Shown piece after piece: positions 14,267 through 20,778 of a stretch of 30,092 bases of DNA. The position numbers and the translations under genes were made by a program. This DNA is from Phycisphaerae bacterium (GTDB lineage: Bacteria; Chloroflexota; Anaerolineae; 4572-78; J111). The notes under the pieces are model-generated. The model did not search any database and had not been told where the DNA came from. It worked only from the letters and a program-made list of their open reading frames with translations. The stretch's first letter is position 1; every line of letters starts with the position of its first letter. Location: the NCBI GenBank assembly GCA_028285035.1, contig JANQQF010000169.1, forward strand, positions 1 through 30,092. The letters are read 5' to 3'.

Positions 14267-14571
14267 TAGAACGGCACCTCGATTTCGTCATCTAAGTTAA
14301 TGGGTTCGGCTTCGATGTACTCACCCGTAAACGGGATGGTATCATCGACGGCTAGTCGGTACTGTCGCCATAAGTCGTCTTGATCTTGGCCAAAGCCGAA
14401 ATATTCGCCGTTAACAAAAACCTCAAATTCCTCTAGTTCTTCATTCCAGAAAACGCCGTCTTTAACGGTCAGGCTTAAAAGACTTTCCTGCTCGGCTCGA
14501 TAATGGTCGGGGTCAACCCCGACCGGAACGGTGAGCCAATCGTTGTTGGAGAGGATAATTGTTGTAGTCAT
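14266..14571 (-). CDS. Acidic small protein with SSB-type C-terminal tip
   Basis: The product has 101 residues, coupled on both sides by TAATG overlaps. It is strongly acidic and rich in aromatic residues (FEVFVNGEYFGFGQDQDDLWRQY). It ends EPINLDDEIEVPF, close to the SSB tip DDDIPF that recruits RecO, RecG, PriA and others. There is no obvious OB-fold signature. As a partner of the annealing protein it may recruit host repair enzymes; that is inference. Confidence 0.7.
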   Translation of the reverse strand: MTTTIILSNNDWLTVPVGVDPDHYRAEQESLLSLTVKDGVFWNEELEEFEVFVNGEYFGFGQDQDDLWRQYRLAVDDTIPFTGEYIEAEPINLDDEIEVPF

Positions 14572-14873
14572 TATGCCACCCCCATCAATTGGTTGTTTAC
14601 TCGGTTGACCTGCTCGGCCATCGCGTTACCGATACGCTGTTCGGTTTCGGTGATGGTCATTCGGGCGAGTACGGTGCTGGCTCGGAAATTCCGAGTTGCC
14701 TTGCGGCTGCGGCTGCTTGATCGCTTGCGCTTGGCTGGTTTGGCGTTGGGGTCATAGTTGGCGAGGCGTTTTTGCCAGTAGGCGAGGTCCGCGCCGGGGA
14801 TGATTTGCTCGATGGCTTCGGCGAGGGTTTTTCCGCTGTTGACTTCTGCGTGTAGTTTTGCTATGATTGTCAT
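14571..14873 (-). CDS. Basic hypothetical protein, first gene of recombination operon
   Basis: The product has 100 residues. An AAAGGA site precedes ATG 14873. The N-terminal part is helical (KLHAEVNSGKTLAEAIEQIIPG, LAYWQKRLANYD). A very basic middle follows (AKPAKRKRSSSRSRKATRNFR), then a helix (MTITETEQRIGNAMAEQVNRV). The Lys/Arg/Ser stretch suggests nucleic-acid binding. Stop and next start overlap. The leader contains a long hairpin (14895-14940) and the promoter is at 14954-14982. Confidence 0.65.
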   Translation of the reverse strand: MTIIAKLHAEVNSGKTLAEAIEQIIPGADLAYWQKRLANYDPNAKPAKRKRSSSRSRKATRNFRASTVLARMTITETEQRIGNAMAEQVNRVNNQLMGVA

Positions 14874-14894
14874 TAGATAGTCCTTTCGGGCTTG

Positions 14895-14940
14895 GCCCTT
14901 CGGAGTCTTCTTGGCGGGAGATCGAAGGGCTTTTTGTTTT
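14895..14940. other. Leader hairpin of the recombination operon
   Basis: The arms GCCCTTCG (14895-14902) and CGAAGGGC (14933-14940) enclose a loop with CTTGGCGGGAG, similar to the loop of the hairpins at 15319 and 18553. It lies in the 5' leader of the minus-strand operon. On the plus strand it is followed by TTTTTGTTTTG and could also act as a terminator for plus-strand read-through. Confidence 0.55.
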
Positions 14941-14953
14941 GTGTTACATACAT

Positions 14954-14982
14954 ATTATACACGATCGTGACTACATAGTCAA
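14954..14982 (-). promoter_or_regulatory. Sigma70-type promoter of the Rad52 operon
   Basis: On the minus strand the -35 is TTGACT (14977-14982), the spacer is 17 bp and the -10 is TATAAT (14954-14959). A perfect palindrome CACGATCGTG fills the spacer next to the -10, which is well placed for repression. Confidence 0.8.
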
Positions 14983-15031
14983 TACCAATTAGACATAATT
15001 AACCTTAAATTATACACGGTCGTGACTACAT
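14954..15031. repeat. Two 23-bp direct repeats with palindromic core (operators)
   Basis: Copies at 14954-14976 and 15009-15031 differ at one base and share ATTATACACG-TCGTGACTACAT around CACGATCGTG or CACGGTCGTG. They are 55 bp apart. They lie between the divergent Rad52 operon and the XRE gene at 15097, whose product is the obvious candidate ligand. Confidence 0.75.
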
Positions 15032-15035
15032 CATC

Positions 15036-15064
15036 TTGACACCAAGCGTGGTTCATATTATACT
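15036..15064 (+). promoter_or_regulatory. Sigma70-type promoter of the small XRE gene
   Basis: TTGACA (15036-15041), a 17-bp spacer and TATACT (15059-15064) lie 33 bp before the ATG. The nearer operator repeat ends 5 bp upstream of the -35. Confidence 0.85.
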
Positions 15065-15096
15065 AAGGGGGAAATGTTTTAATGGAGGATATAATT

Positions 15097-15309
15097 ATGG
15101 TCAACAATATAAAGACCTTGCTCGATAGTGCAGAGCAAAATCCTCATTGGTTAAGTCAGCAGGCAAATTTAACCTACAGAATCGTCCTAAAATTATACAA
15201 ATCTGAGGTCATCCCGCCTACAACACCAATCGGCACACTAAAATCTATAGCTCGCGTGCTAGGTGTTAGTGTTGATGATTTATACACAGAGAAAATAGTG
15301 AAGTCGTAA
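15097..15309 (+). CDS. Small XRE-type HTH regulator
   Basis: The product has 70 residues from ATG 15097, chosen for GGAGG eight bases upstream; ATG 15082 is also in frame. It is nearly all a Cro-like HTH: NIKTLLDSAEQNPHWLSQQANLTYRIVLKLYKSE, then PIGTLKSIARVLGVSVDDLYT. It is divergent from the recombination operon and probably represses both promoters through the paired repeats between them. Confidence 0.8.
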   Translation: MVNNIKTLLDSAEQNPHWLSQQANLTYRIVLKLYKSEVIPPTTPIGTLKSIARVLGVSVDDLYTEKIVKS

Positions 15310-15318
15310 AATAAAACA

Positions 15319-15357
15319 GGCCGCCCGATGGCATCTTGGCGGAAGCATCGAACGGCC
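15319..15357 (+). other. Hairpin element A (recurring structured motif)
   Basis: The stem GGCCG..CGATG / CATCG..CGGCC carries an apical CATCTTGGCGGAAG. It lies in the 5' leader of the 15385 gene, about 16 bp before its ribosome site. It closely matches the element at 18553-18590 and may be a regulatory RNA or protein-binding hairpin. Confidence 0.6.
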
Positions 15358-15384
15358 CCATCACAATCATAACGGAGTATGATT

Positions 15385-15588
15385 ATGACTACTAACATTG
15401 TACCACCGACCTCCGAGGTCGACCAACCTCCACCTAGTGGCGACATCAGCCACCAAGTTAAATTTATTCTCTACACGGCTCAATTTTTAGATCAGGAGCT
15501 GCAACGATATTACGTAATGACCAACCAGGTGCCAAAAATCGAGGTCGGTGCGGTCACTCGAATGGTCGAGGCAAAAATGACTCCTTGA
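15385..15588 (+). CDS. Hypothetical small protein, paralogue of the gene at the right edge
   Basis: The product has 67 residues from ATG 15385 (CGGAG seven bases upstream). It starts with a Pro-rich segment (VPPTSEVDQPPPSGD). The helical core HQVKFILYTAQFLDQELQRYY is clearly homologous to HQLKFIRYTAWFLDSELQRYY in the partial gene at 29915-30092. That conservation shows both are real genes. The function is unknown. Its stop codon overlaps the -35 of the next operon's promoter. Confidence 0.75.
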   Translation: MTTNIVPPTSEVDQPPPSGDISHQVKFILYTAQFLDQELQRYYVMTNQVPKIEVGAVTRMVEAKMTP

Positions 15589-15616
15589 CGGTATAATGAA
15601 GATTAATTATACTGTC
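15585..15616 (+). promoter_or_regulatory. Promoter with overlapping inverted-repeat operator
   Basis: TTGACG (15585-15590), a 17-bp spacer and TATACT (15608-15613) form the promoter. An inverted repeat with arms GACGGTATAAT and ATTATACTGTC (one mismatch) covers it from -35 to -10. The operon behind it is thus likely kept off by a dedicated repressor. Confidence 0.75.
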
Positions 15617-15646
15617 TCAACCATTTATTTAATTAATTGAGCAAAA

Positions 15647-17551
15647 ATGAAACTCGATAGCCGCCGTTTCTTTTCAACCACCCAGCGCAACGAAATATTT
15701 GTCATGTACAAAGGGCGTTGCGCGATCTGTGGTGAGAAGCTGGACGAGAACTGGCAAGCGGATCACATTATTCCGTGGTCACAGGGCGGTCGGACGGTTA
15801 TCGAGAATGGACAACCTACTTGTGAAACGTGCAATAAAAAGAAAGGGGTTAGCACTATGAAGCCAAGAGAGTGGCAAGCGAAATTTCTGCGAAGTTATGA
15901 GGCGTGGATTGATCGGGATTATCTTCTGGTCGCCACACCAGGGGCGGGAAAAACTAGTGCGTCATTACTGGCTGCCAAGCAGTTGATACAACGACGAGAG
16001 ATCGAAAAAGTGATTGTTGTTTGTCCTACCTCGTCGCTGAAAAAACAGTGGGCCGATAGTGCTGCCAACTTCGGTATCCAGCTTGACCCCAATTGGGAAA
16101 ACGGGCCGATTAAGCGCGATTATCACGGAATTTGCCTGACATACAGCAAGACTGTTCACAGTGAGAGAATGCTACAGTTTCTTTGTGATCAAGATGCAAT
16201 GATTATTCTTGATGAAATACACCACTCTGGTGACGATAAAGCTTGGGGAATATCTGTTACAAACTCCTTCGAGGAATCATATCGCGTACTGGGTCTATCT
16301 GGAACACCTTTTAGAGGTGACAATAGTGAAATTCCTTTTGTTCAGTACGAAAAGGGTGTTGCTATTCCCCAATTCACGTATGGTTACAAGGACGCAATTA
16401 AGGATAATGTATGTCGAATGGTGATGTCTCCCTCTTTGGACGGCGGTGCTGAATTTTACCATCGAGGAAAGATGCACGAATGGAATTCGTTTACCGACAT
16501 TACAAACCGAGATGAGGAATCACAACTACTTAAAGCTCTGTTGATTGACGTTGAAGGTGATTATTTAACCGAAGTTTTAACCGAAGCAAACGAACGATTA
16601 GACGAAATAAGAAGACACGATACATCGAATGCTGGTGGGCTTGTTGTCTCGATAAGCACAGATCACGCCGATAGTATAGCGAATCGGCTAGAGTTTATAA
16701 CTGGTGAAAAACCGGCGGTGGTTCACTCTAACACGCCTAACCCAACAGATATTATTAAGAATTTTGCTAAATCAAAAAAGAAGTGGATTGTTGCCGTTCG
16801 GATGGTATCGGAAGGGGTAGACATTAAACGGTTACGGGTTGGGGTCTATGCCACCAACATTATGCAAGAATTAACCTTCCGCCAGATTATCGGGCGTGTC
16901 GTGAGGCGAACCGATGAATATGATAAATGGGCCTATTTTTATATCCCCCTAGCCCCTCGATTGGTCGAATTTATGACCAGAATCAAAGACGAGATCACCC
17001 ACGTCATTAACGAGGGGCGAAATAAACCACCAGCGATCGACATTGATTACAACGAAGATGAACCAAAAGAGCCAAAAGAATACACCCCCTCACCTATCAT
17101 CCCCACCGGAACGGATCGCAACAGGCCCGAAGACAAGGTTATAGCAGAAAGCCAGTCCTATAATTTTGATGAAGCGAAAAGGCGAAAAGAACAAGCCGAG
17201 CAAGAAATGGGAATCACATTGAATGAATGGGAATGGGCTAGAATTATGGAGATAGCTAGAGACGAAGAGGACCAATCAGAACCAGAGCTAAAACCAGAAA
17301 AACCTAAGTATTTAAAGAAAGAAAAACTGGGACCAGAGTGCAACAGAGCCGCCTATAGCGCGGCCTCTCAGATTAAAGCGATGTATGACACAAGTTTGGA
17401 CACCAGACAGATTGTCTCTAGAATACACGCTTATTGGAACAAGCAAGCAGGCATTAAGTCGCAGCGTGACGCAACAGTTGCTCAATTGGAAAAGAAACTG
17501 ATTTGGCTCAAGAGTGGTCAAGTCGAGAAAAATCCGAGGTGGTTTCTATAA
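15647..17551 (+). CDS. HNH nuclease fused to SF2 helicase
   Basis: The product has 634 residues. The HNH domain is at about 10-70: CAICGEKL (C25, C28), DHIIPWSQGG (D39, H40), C59 and C62 completing the zinc knuckle, with N63 following. The SF2 DEAD/DEAH helicase is at about 75-430: ATPGAGKT (96-103), DEIH (179-182), SGT (208-210), VSEGVDI (377-383), QIIGRVVRR (403-411). The last 200 residues are charged, with linker KEPKEYTPSP and helices. The helicase resembles restriction- and defence-type translocases; a fusion to HNH at the N-terminus suggests a DNA-cutting motor. All key residues are present. The ribosome site is weak. The stop shares a base with the next start (TAATG), so at least three genes are coupled. 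The role, whether defence, replication or recombination, is not shown by sequence alone. Confidence 0.88.
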   Translation: MKLDSRRFFSTTQRNEIFVMYKGRCAICGEKLDENWQADHIIPWSQGGRTVIENGQPTCETCNKKKGVSTMKPREWQAKFLRSYEAWIDRDYLLVATPGAGKTSASLLAAKQLIQRREIEKVIVVCPTSSLKKQWADSAANFGIQLDPNWENGPIKRDYHGICLTYSKTVHSERMLQFLCDQDAMIILDEIHHSGDDKAWGISVTNSFEESYRVLGLSGTPFRGDNSEIPFVQYEKGVAIPQFTYGYKDAIKDNVCRMVMSPSLDGGAEFYHRGKMHEWNSFTDITNRDEESQLLKALLIDVEGDYLTEVLTEANERLDEIRRHDTSNAGGLVVSISTDHADSIANRLEFITGEKPAVVHSNTPNPTDIIKNFAKSKKKWIVAVRMVSEGVDIKRLRVGVYATNIMQELTFRQIIGRVVRRTDEYDKWAYFYIPLAPRLVEFMTRIKDEITHVINEGRNKPPAIDIDYNEDEPKEPKEYTPSPIIPTGTDRNRPEDKVIAESQSYNFDEAKRRKEQAEQEMGITLNEWEWARIMEIARDEEDQSEPELKPEKPKYLKKEKLGPECNRAAYSAASQIKAMYDTSLDTRQIVSRIHAYWNKQAGIKSQRDATVAQLEKKLIWLKSGQVEKNPRWFL

Positions 17552-18183
17552 TGGCAGACTTAAATAAGCCAATGTTGGCAGGGCATTTGTTAGACGCACT
17601 ATATTGGAGCGTCAGGAATGGGAAGGCGTTAAGTAACATTCCTGGCCTAGTCGAGCAATTAGTGGCTGAGGACATCTGGAAAGAGGTCTACGTGGAAGAA
17701 ACCGAACGCACCGTGACCTACGATAGTTTCGAGGATTTCTTGAATACACCTCCACCTGAGGGGTTAGGAGTAAAGCCGGAAGACCTCAAGAACTTAATTA
17801 AGGATGACCTCGGTACATTAAATTTACTTGATGAGGCGTTACAAGGAAAACCAGGAAGGCCGTTAGAGAGAAATAGACGGAGTGATAAAATTGTGAACAA
17901 TGTTCACAATAAAAAAAGAAAAAGTCCTGTTGGGAATAACCGTCAAGCCAGTATTCGTCGTCTTCGCAAGCATCGTCCTGACTTGTTGCAGCGTGTTCTT
18001 AACAAAGACATTTCTGTTAATCAGGCGATGGTCGAGGGTGGATTTAGAAAAAAACAATTAGTCGTAATGAAAGACACTAAGCTCGTCGCAAAGATGCTAA
18101 AAAGTAACTTCACTCAAGATGAACTCGAAGAAATTATTACTGAATTGCACAACCAAAACGATGAAGGGGAACAAAATGAGTGA
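17551..18183 (+). CDS. Hypothetical protein with C-terminal DNA-binding-like motif
   Basis: The product has 210 residues from ATG 17551, overlapping the helicase stop. The N-terminal part is helical and acidic (LAGHLLDALYWSVRNGKAL, VEEFERTV-like region, LGVKPEDLKNLIKDDLG). After a basic linker (GRPLERNRRSDKIVNNVHNKKRK) comes SIRRLRKHRPDLLQRVLNKDISVNQAMVEGGFRKKQ, a motif seen in several plasmid and cyanobacterial or Chloroflexi DNA-binding proteins (from memory). It is probably the DNA-targeting or specificity partner of the HNH-helicase. The middle carries GTGAACAATGTTCAC, a perfect inverted repeat at about 17892-17906. Confidence 0.7.
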   Translation: MADLNKPMLAGHLLDALYWSVRNGKALSNIPGLVEQLVAEDIWKEVYVEETERTVTYDSFEDFLNTPPPEGLGVKPEDLKNLIKDDLGTLNLLDEALQGKPGRPLERNRRSDKIVNNVHNKKRKSPVGNNRQASIRRLRKHRPDLLQRVLNKDISVNQAMVEGGFRKKQLVVMKDTKLVAKMLKSNFTQDELEEIITELHNQNDEGEQNE

Positions 18184-18541
18184 CACAATCGCGGAGATCA
18201 AAAAATTTGTCGGCCAAGGCGCCCTAGATGATATGATTATCGATCAAGCATCTGTTAAGTACAAAATCGAACTGTGGGGCGGAAAAACTACCGTCTATGT
18301 TATTGGACAGGAGAGTGAAGAGGTTTACGAATGGGGGCGTAGCTGTCGCTACAAGTGGATAGCTAAATTCAAGTATGATTTTAAGTGGCAGAGCGGTTAT
18401 CACGCCTGGGCCGAGCTTGCTTTACGTGATGGCCTTATGATAGGCGCCAACCAAAGCGAAATCGAAGAAGAAGTCTGGGAAGATGTCGTCGGACCGATGA
18501 CACGTGCAGACGTACGAGCTAATGAACTTTTACCCCAATAA
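18176..18541 (+). CDS. Hypothetical third member of the HNH-helicase operon
   Basis: The product has 121 residues from ATG 18176, behind GGGGA and overlapping the upstream stop by 8 nt. It reads as an alpha/beta protein with strands KYKIELWGGKTTVYVIGQES and a Trp/Lys/Tyr-rich central part (YKWIAKFKYDFKWQSGYHAW), then a helical acidic end (EIEEEVWEDVVG). There are no recognised motifs. It is co-translated with the HNH-helicase and therefore probably part of the same system. Confidence 0.7.
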   Translation: MSDTIAEIKKFVGQGALDDMIIDQASVKYKIELWGGKTTVYVIGQESEEVYEWGRSCRYKWIAKFKYDFKWQSGYHAWAELALRDGLMIGANQSEIEEEVWEDVVGPMTRADVRANELLPQ

Positions 18542-18552
18542 TAAATAAAAAT

Positions 18553-18590
18553 CGGCCCACTCGATGCCAACTTGCCGGAAGCCATCGGAG
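18553..18590 (+). other. Hairpin element B (recurring structured motif)
   Basis: The stem CGATG/CATCG has an apical CCAACTTGCCGGAAGC. Over 38 nt it aligns with element A at 15319 (GGCC, CGATG, CTTG-CGGAAGC, ATCG in the same order). It lies in the leader of the 18694 gene, after the three-gene operon. A shorter relative, ATCGGCCAACTCGACG, is at 12209-12224. Confidence 0.6.
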
Positions 18591-18693
18591 CAACCCCACC
18601 CCCCACCCGACCCCCCCCACCAAACCCGCGTCTCCGCTACACCGCCCGTTTCCTTGAATAGTTCAGGGGGCACTACAGAAAGGAGTGTGACAG

Positions 18694-19002
18694 ATGAGCA
18701 GCAAAGATTATTATGCCTCAATTATCTCCACAATTGAGAGCATTACCAAAAGCGTTGCTAGGGAAGCCTCAAACATGTTTGAGGCTTTCTTAACGACCTT
18801 ACGTGAAATTTTTGGCTTCCCCGATGACACTCCAGAGGCGCATCTTCCATACAGTTACATCCGTGATCATTGTTACGATTGGGATGCATTCTGCGCTGAT
18901 GTGGGTTTAAATCCACGCATTCTTGATGAGGGACTCGCTACAGGTAATGAGTTGTACATAGCCAAAATCACCGTGTTTCAAAAGCACAATGTCTTAAAAT
19001 GA
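18694..19002 (+). CDS. Hypothetical protein with an internal DNA palindrome
   Basis: The product has 102 residues, with AAAGGAG before ATG 18694. The N-terminus is helical (SKDYYASIISTIESITKSVAREASNMFEAFLTTLREIFG). The C-terminal half is compact and acidic (DHCYDWDAFCADVGLNPRILDEGL). No family is recognised. The codons for EASNMFEAF form a 24-bp perfect palindrome (18764-18787, arms AAGCCTCAAACA) followed by TTTCTT, so it could act as an internal terminator or a binding site. Confidence 0.65.
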   Translation: MSSKDYYASIISTIESITKSVAREASNMFEAFLTTLREIFGFPDDTPEAHLPYSYIRDHCYDWDAFCADVGLNPRILDEGLATGNELYIAKITVFQKHNVLK

Positions 19003-19046
19003 CCTCCCCCTCCCCTGAAGCGCAAACGAGGTCGAGCGATTGTTAA

Positions 19047-19145
19047 CGGGTTGACCAGCCGCCTCGGGGGCGTGTGCGGCGACGGGTGAGTAAGAGTGTC
19101 ACCGCTCCGATTTCGGAGATGGTCACGGTGAATGTGAGGGTTTAG
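19047..19145 (+). pseudogene. 3' remnant of a gene ending VTVNVRV
   Basis: After an in-frame TAA (19044-19046) the frame is open for 32 codons and ends RRRVSKSVTAPISEMVTVNVRV. The minus-strand remnant at 29570 ends TRRVSVSEVNLISEVVTVNVRV, and the last 22 bases before the stops differ at one position. The upstream body of the gene is missing. The stop overlaps a strong terminator, so the tail and terminator were kept together. Confidence 0.65.
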
Positions 19146-19168
19146 GGCTGCAATTGCAGCCCTTTTTT
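19144..19168 (+). terminator. Intrinsic terminator
   Basis: The 20-bp perfect palindrome AGGGCTGCAATTGCAGCCCT is followed by six T. It starts at the stop codon of the remnant gene. Confidence 0.9.
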
Positions 19169-19182
19169 GTTGTCCAAAGATA

Positions 19183-19234
19183 AAAATGTGATGTTTTTGT
19201 GACGTTCTTTAAACGAAAATGTGACGCTTTTGTG
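19183..19234 (+). repeat. Two 19-bp direct repeats upstream of the 223-residue gene
   Basis: AAAATGTGATGTTTTTGTG (19183-19201) and AAAATGTGACGCTTTTGTG (19216-19234) are 33 bp apart with two mismatches. They sit directly before TATAGT (a possible -10 at 19236). They are likely operators or activator sites for the gene at 19293. Confidence 0.6.
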
Positions 19235-19292
19235 GTATAGTGTGAGCAGGTTGTTACTATCCAATGTATTGTAATGAAAGGAAGGTAAAACA

Positions 19293-19964
19293 GTGAGTAC
19301 CAGTGTTCAAGATGTACCAGTCGACTTGGACTGGTTGAAGAAGCAAGCAGAGGCAAAAATCAAAGAACTTGGAAATGCTACGCAATGGGTTTTAGATAAA
19401 AAATCAACTCAGCCGCCAGTAGGCAGTAACCCAGATTTCCCGCTCGTGGAGGCCGCGGAAGGTGGCGGTGGGCCTCCCTACGAGGCGCAGGACGTGGTAA
19501 GTATCTATGGAGCTGACCCATCCGTATCTCCGCAGACGGGGTGTATATTTGAAATTAATTCAGATGATATGGCCGCTGGCGATGTGAAGATTACATTGCC
19601 GACAGAAATTCTAGGAGGAAGTTATGAGAAAACTCCAATATGGATTGAATTCAAAAATAGTATAGTGATAAAAGGTCCAGATGGATGTAAAGATCATGGA
19701 GTTTGGACTTTTGCGGTTTCTTATTTTGTCCCCGACAAATCGTTTGGTGTTTGGTTGAAATGGTACCCAGATAATCAATCCCCCGTCCCATATTTCATAC
19801 AGTTCAAATGGGGGTTTATATGGAAGTTTGAGTCGCAAGAAAGTGAACAAAGTATTACCTGGCAGCGCTACCAGGGGATGGTGTGGAGTGGTTATTTAGT
19901 TCGTGGTCAAGGACAGGCTGAGTCGAATGAGAAGTTGGAGTGGCAGTTGTGTCAAGTAGGGTGA
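19293..19964 (+). CDS. Hypothetical 223-residue cargo protein
   Basis: It starts at GTG 19293 after GGAAGG. A helical N-terminus (DLDWLKKQAEAKIKELGNATQWVLDKK) and a Gly/Pro linker lead to a beta-rich, Trp-rich domain (PIWIEFKNSIVIKGPDG, GVWLKWYPDNQSPVPYF, KWGFIWKFESQESEQ, WQRYQGMVWSGYLVRGQG). There is no signal peptide. I do not recognise the family. It is a single gene with its own repeat-rich promoter, between a gene-tail remnant and the tRNA-like repeat, and is probably accessory cargo. Confidence 0.7.
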   Translation: MSTSVQDVPVDLDWLKKQAEAKIKELGNATQWVLDKKSTQPPVGSNPDFPLVEAAEGGGGPPYEAQDVVSIYGADPSVSPQTGCIFEINSDDMAAGDVKITLPTEILGGSYEKTPIWIEFKNSIVIKGPDGCKDHGVWTFAVSYFVPDKSFGVWLKWYPDNQSPVPYFIQFKWGFIWKFESQESEQSITWQRYQGMVWSGYLVRGQGQAESNEKLEWQLCQVG

Positions 19965-20041
19965 TACTAGGATGGGAACAGCAAAAGCAACCTCAACTCA
20001 TCGATACGTACAAAGATGATAACGCTAGAGGCAATTGCTAG

Positions 20042-20089
20042 CCCCACCCCAAATTATCCTTCAACGACAAAATCGACCGCTTCTGGTAA
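20042..20089 (+). pseudogene. Very short gene-tail remnant before a terminator
   Basis: After an in-frame TAG the frame reads PHPKLSFNDKIDRFW and a stop, 6 bp before a bidirectional terminator. The composition looks like a genuine C-terminus, but 15 codons are too few for certainty. The rest of 19965-20095 shows no gene. Confidence 0.3.
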
Positions 20090-20095
20090 GGAAAA

Positions 20096-20121
20096 AAGCC
20101 CAGCGTCATGACGCTGGGCTT
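20096..20121. terminator. Bidirectional intrinsic terminator
   Basis: This is a 26-bp perfect palindrome, AAGCCCAGCGTCA with its complement. It has a T-rich tract on the plus side (TTCGTTATTTT) and six T on the minus side. It ends the unit that contains the minus-strand tRNA-like sequence. Confidence 0.85.
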
Positions 20122-20134
20122 CGTTATTTTCATT

Positions 20135-20210
20135 AAGACTGAGGGCAGATGTGTACAAAGGAAGGGTTAGCCCTCATTCAGATGGGCCGGGTCGGACTCG
20201 AACCCGCACG
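20135..20210 (-). repeat. tRNA-3'-end-like repeat, copy 1 (possible attachment site)
   Basis: Read on the minus strand, a degenerate T arm GCGGG-TTCGAGT-CCGAC and an acceptor-like CCGGCCC-A (20183-20207) are followed by TCTGAATGAGGGC, CCTTTGTACACA and TGCCCTCA. The same order occurs on the plus strand at 28479-28606. There is no 5' half of a tRNA. It abuts a truncated gene tail at 20211. This looks like a tRNA attachment-site scar; two mismatches in the T stem show decay. Confidence 0.6.
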
Positions 20211-20324
20211 CCATTGTCTTCCTCGCCCACCCTCCCCAACAACTTCGACACCGCCCTCGTCATCTACGACGAGAAGAACACCATCTGGCCGTGGCAAAAG
20301 CGGGACGAGGGTGTGGAGGTGTAG
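20211..20324 (+). pseudogene. 3' remnant of an unidentified gene
   Basis: The frame ending TAG at 20322-20324 reads SSSPTLPNNFDTALVIYDEK, then NTIWPWQKRDEGVEV. It has the look of a real C-terminus but runs straight into the tRNA-like repeat on its 5' side, with no start or promoter. Confidence 0.5.
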
Positions 20325-20348
20325 CTGAAACGCGGCTGACGGAGGGGG

Positions 20349-20386
20349 TTGACCCGTCCGGCCTGCTCGGGTACAATCACTTGTAC
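20349..20386 (+). promoter_or_regulatory. Promoter and operator of the toxin-antitoxin pair
   Basis: TTGACC (20349-20354), a 17-bp spacer and TACAAT (20372-20377) form the promoter. An inverted repeat GTACAA-TCAC-TTGTAC (20371-20386) overlaps the -10, fitting autorepression by the antitoxin or the complex. Confidence 0.8.
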
Positions 20387-20397
20387 AGGAGGCAATG

Positions 20398-20775
20398 ATG
20401 GCAACGAAACCAGATATTTCTGAGGGCAAGAGCGGTAGCCCGATCTTTAACGACAAATGGGAATTGGTGGGTCTCTACAATGATGCTGACGGCGTCATCC
20501 GTTTCGACGATTCCCGCGTCCCTCTGGATGCTATCGTGATTGCCTTCAAGCAAGGGGCTGCCCCCGAGGAAATCGCCTCACAATACCCTACGCTTAGGCT
20601 GGCCGATATCTACAGCGCTATTGGCTACTACCTCAACAATCAAGACAAAACTGAGGCCTACCTCAAAACCCGACAAGCGAACGCTCAAAAACTACGCCAG
20701 AAGGTCGAAGCCCATCAGGGTGATCGCCAAAGCCTCCGTGAACGACTACTCGCCCGTAAAGCCGAAACAGGTTAA
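20398..20775 (+). CDS. DUF433-family antitoxin
   Basis: The product has 125 residues. AGGAGG precedes ATG 20395/20398; 20398 has the better spacing. The DUF433 HTH-like domain covers about residues 10-80: GKSGSPIFNDKWELVGLY, VPLDAIVIAFKQGAAPEEIASQYPTLRLADIYSAIGYYL. A basic helical tail follows (KTRQANAQKLRQKVEAHQ, RLLARKAE). DUF433 proteins pair with PIN-like DUF5615 toxins, encoded 3 bp downstream here. It probably binds the inverted repeat at its own promoter. Confidence 0.85.
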   Translation: MATKPDISEGKSGSPIFNDKWELVGLYNDADGVIRFDDSRVPLDAIVIAFKQGAAPEEIASQYPTLRLADIYSAIGYYLNNQDKTEAYLKTRQANAQKLRQKVEAHQGDRQSLRERLLARKAETG

Positions 20776-20778
20776 GCA

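Noticed and set aside
14954..15031. CRISPR-like array
   Set aside because: Only two repeats, with palindromic cores at promoter positions and no cas genes; better explained as operators.
20178..20456. 92-codon minus-strand frame across the tRNA-like repeat and antitoxin promoter
   Set aside because: It overlaps well-supported promoter and gene-tail features and has no homology I can see.
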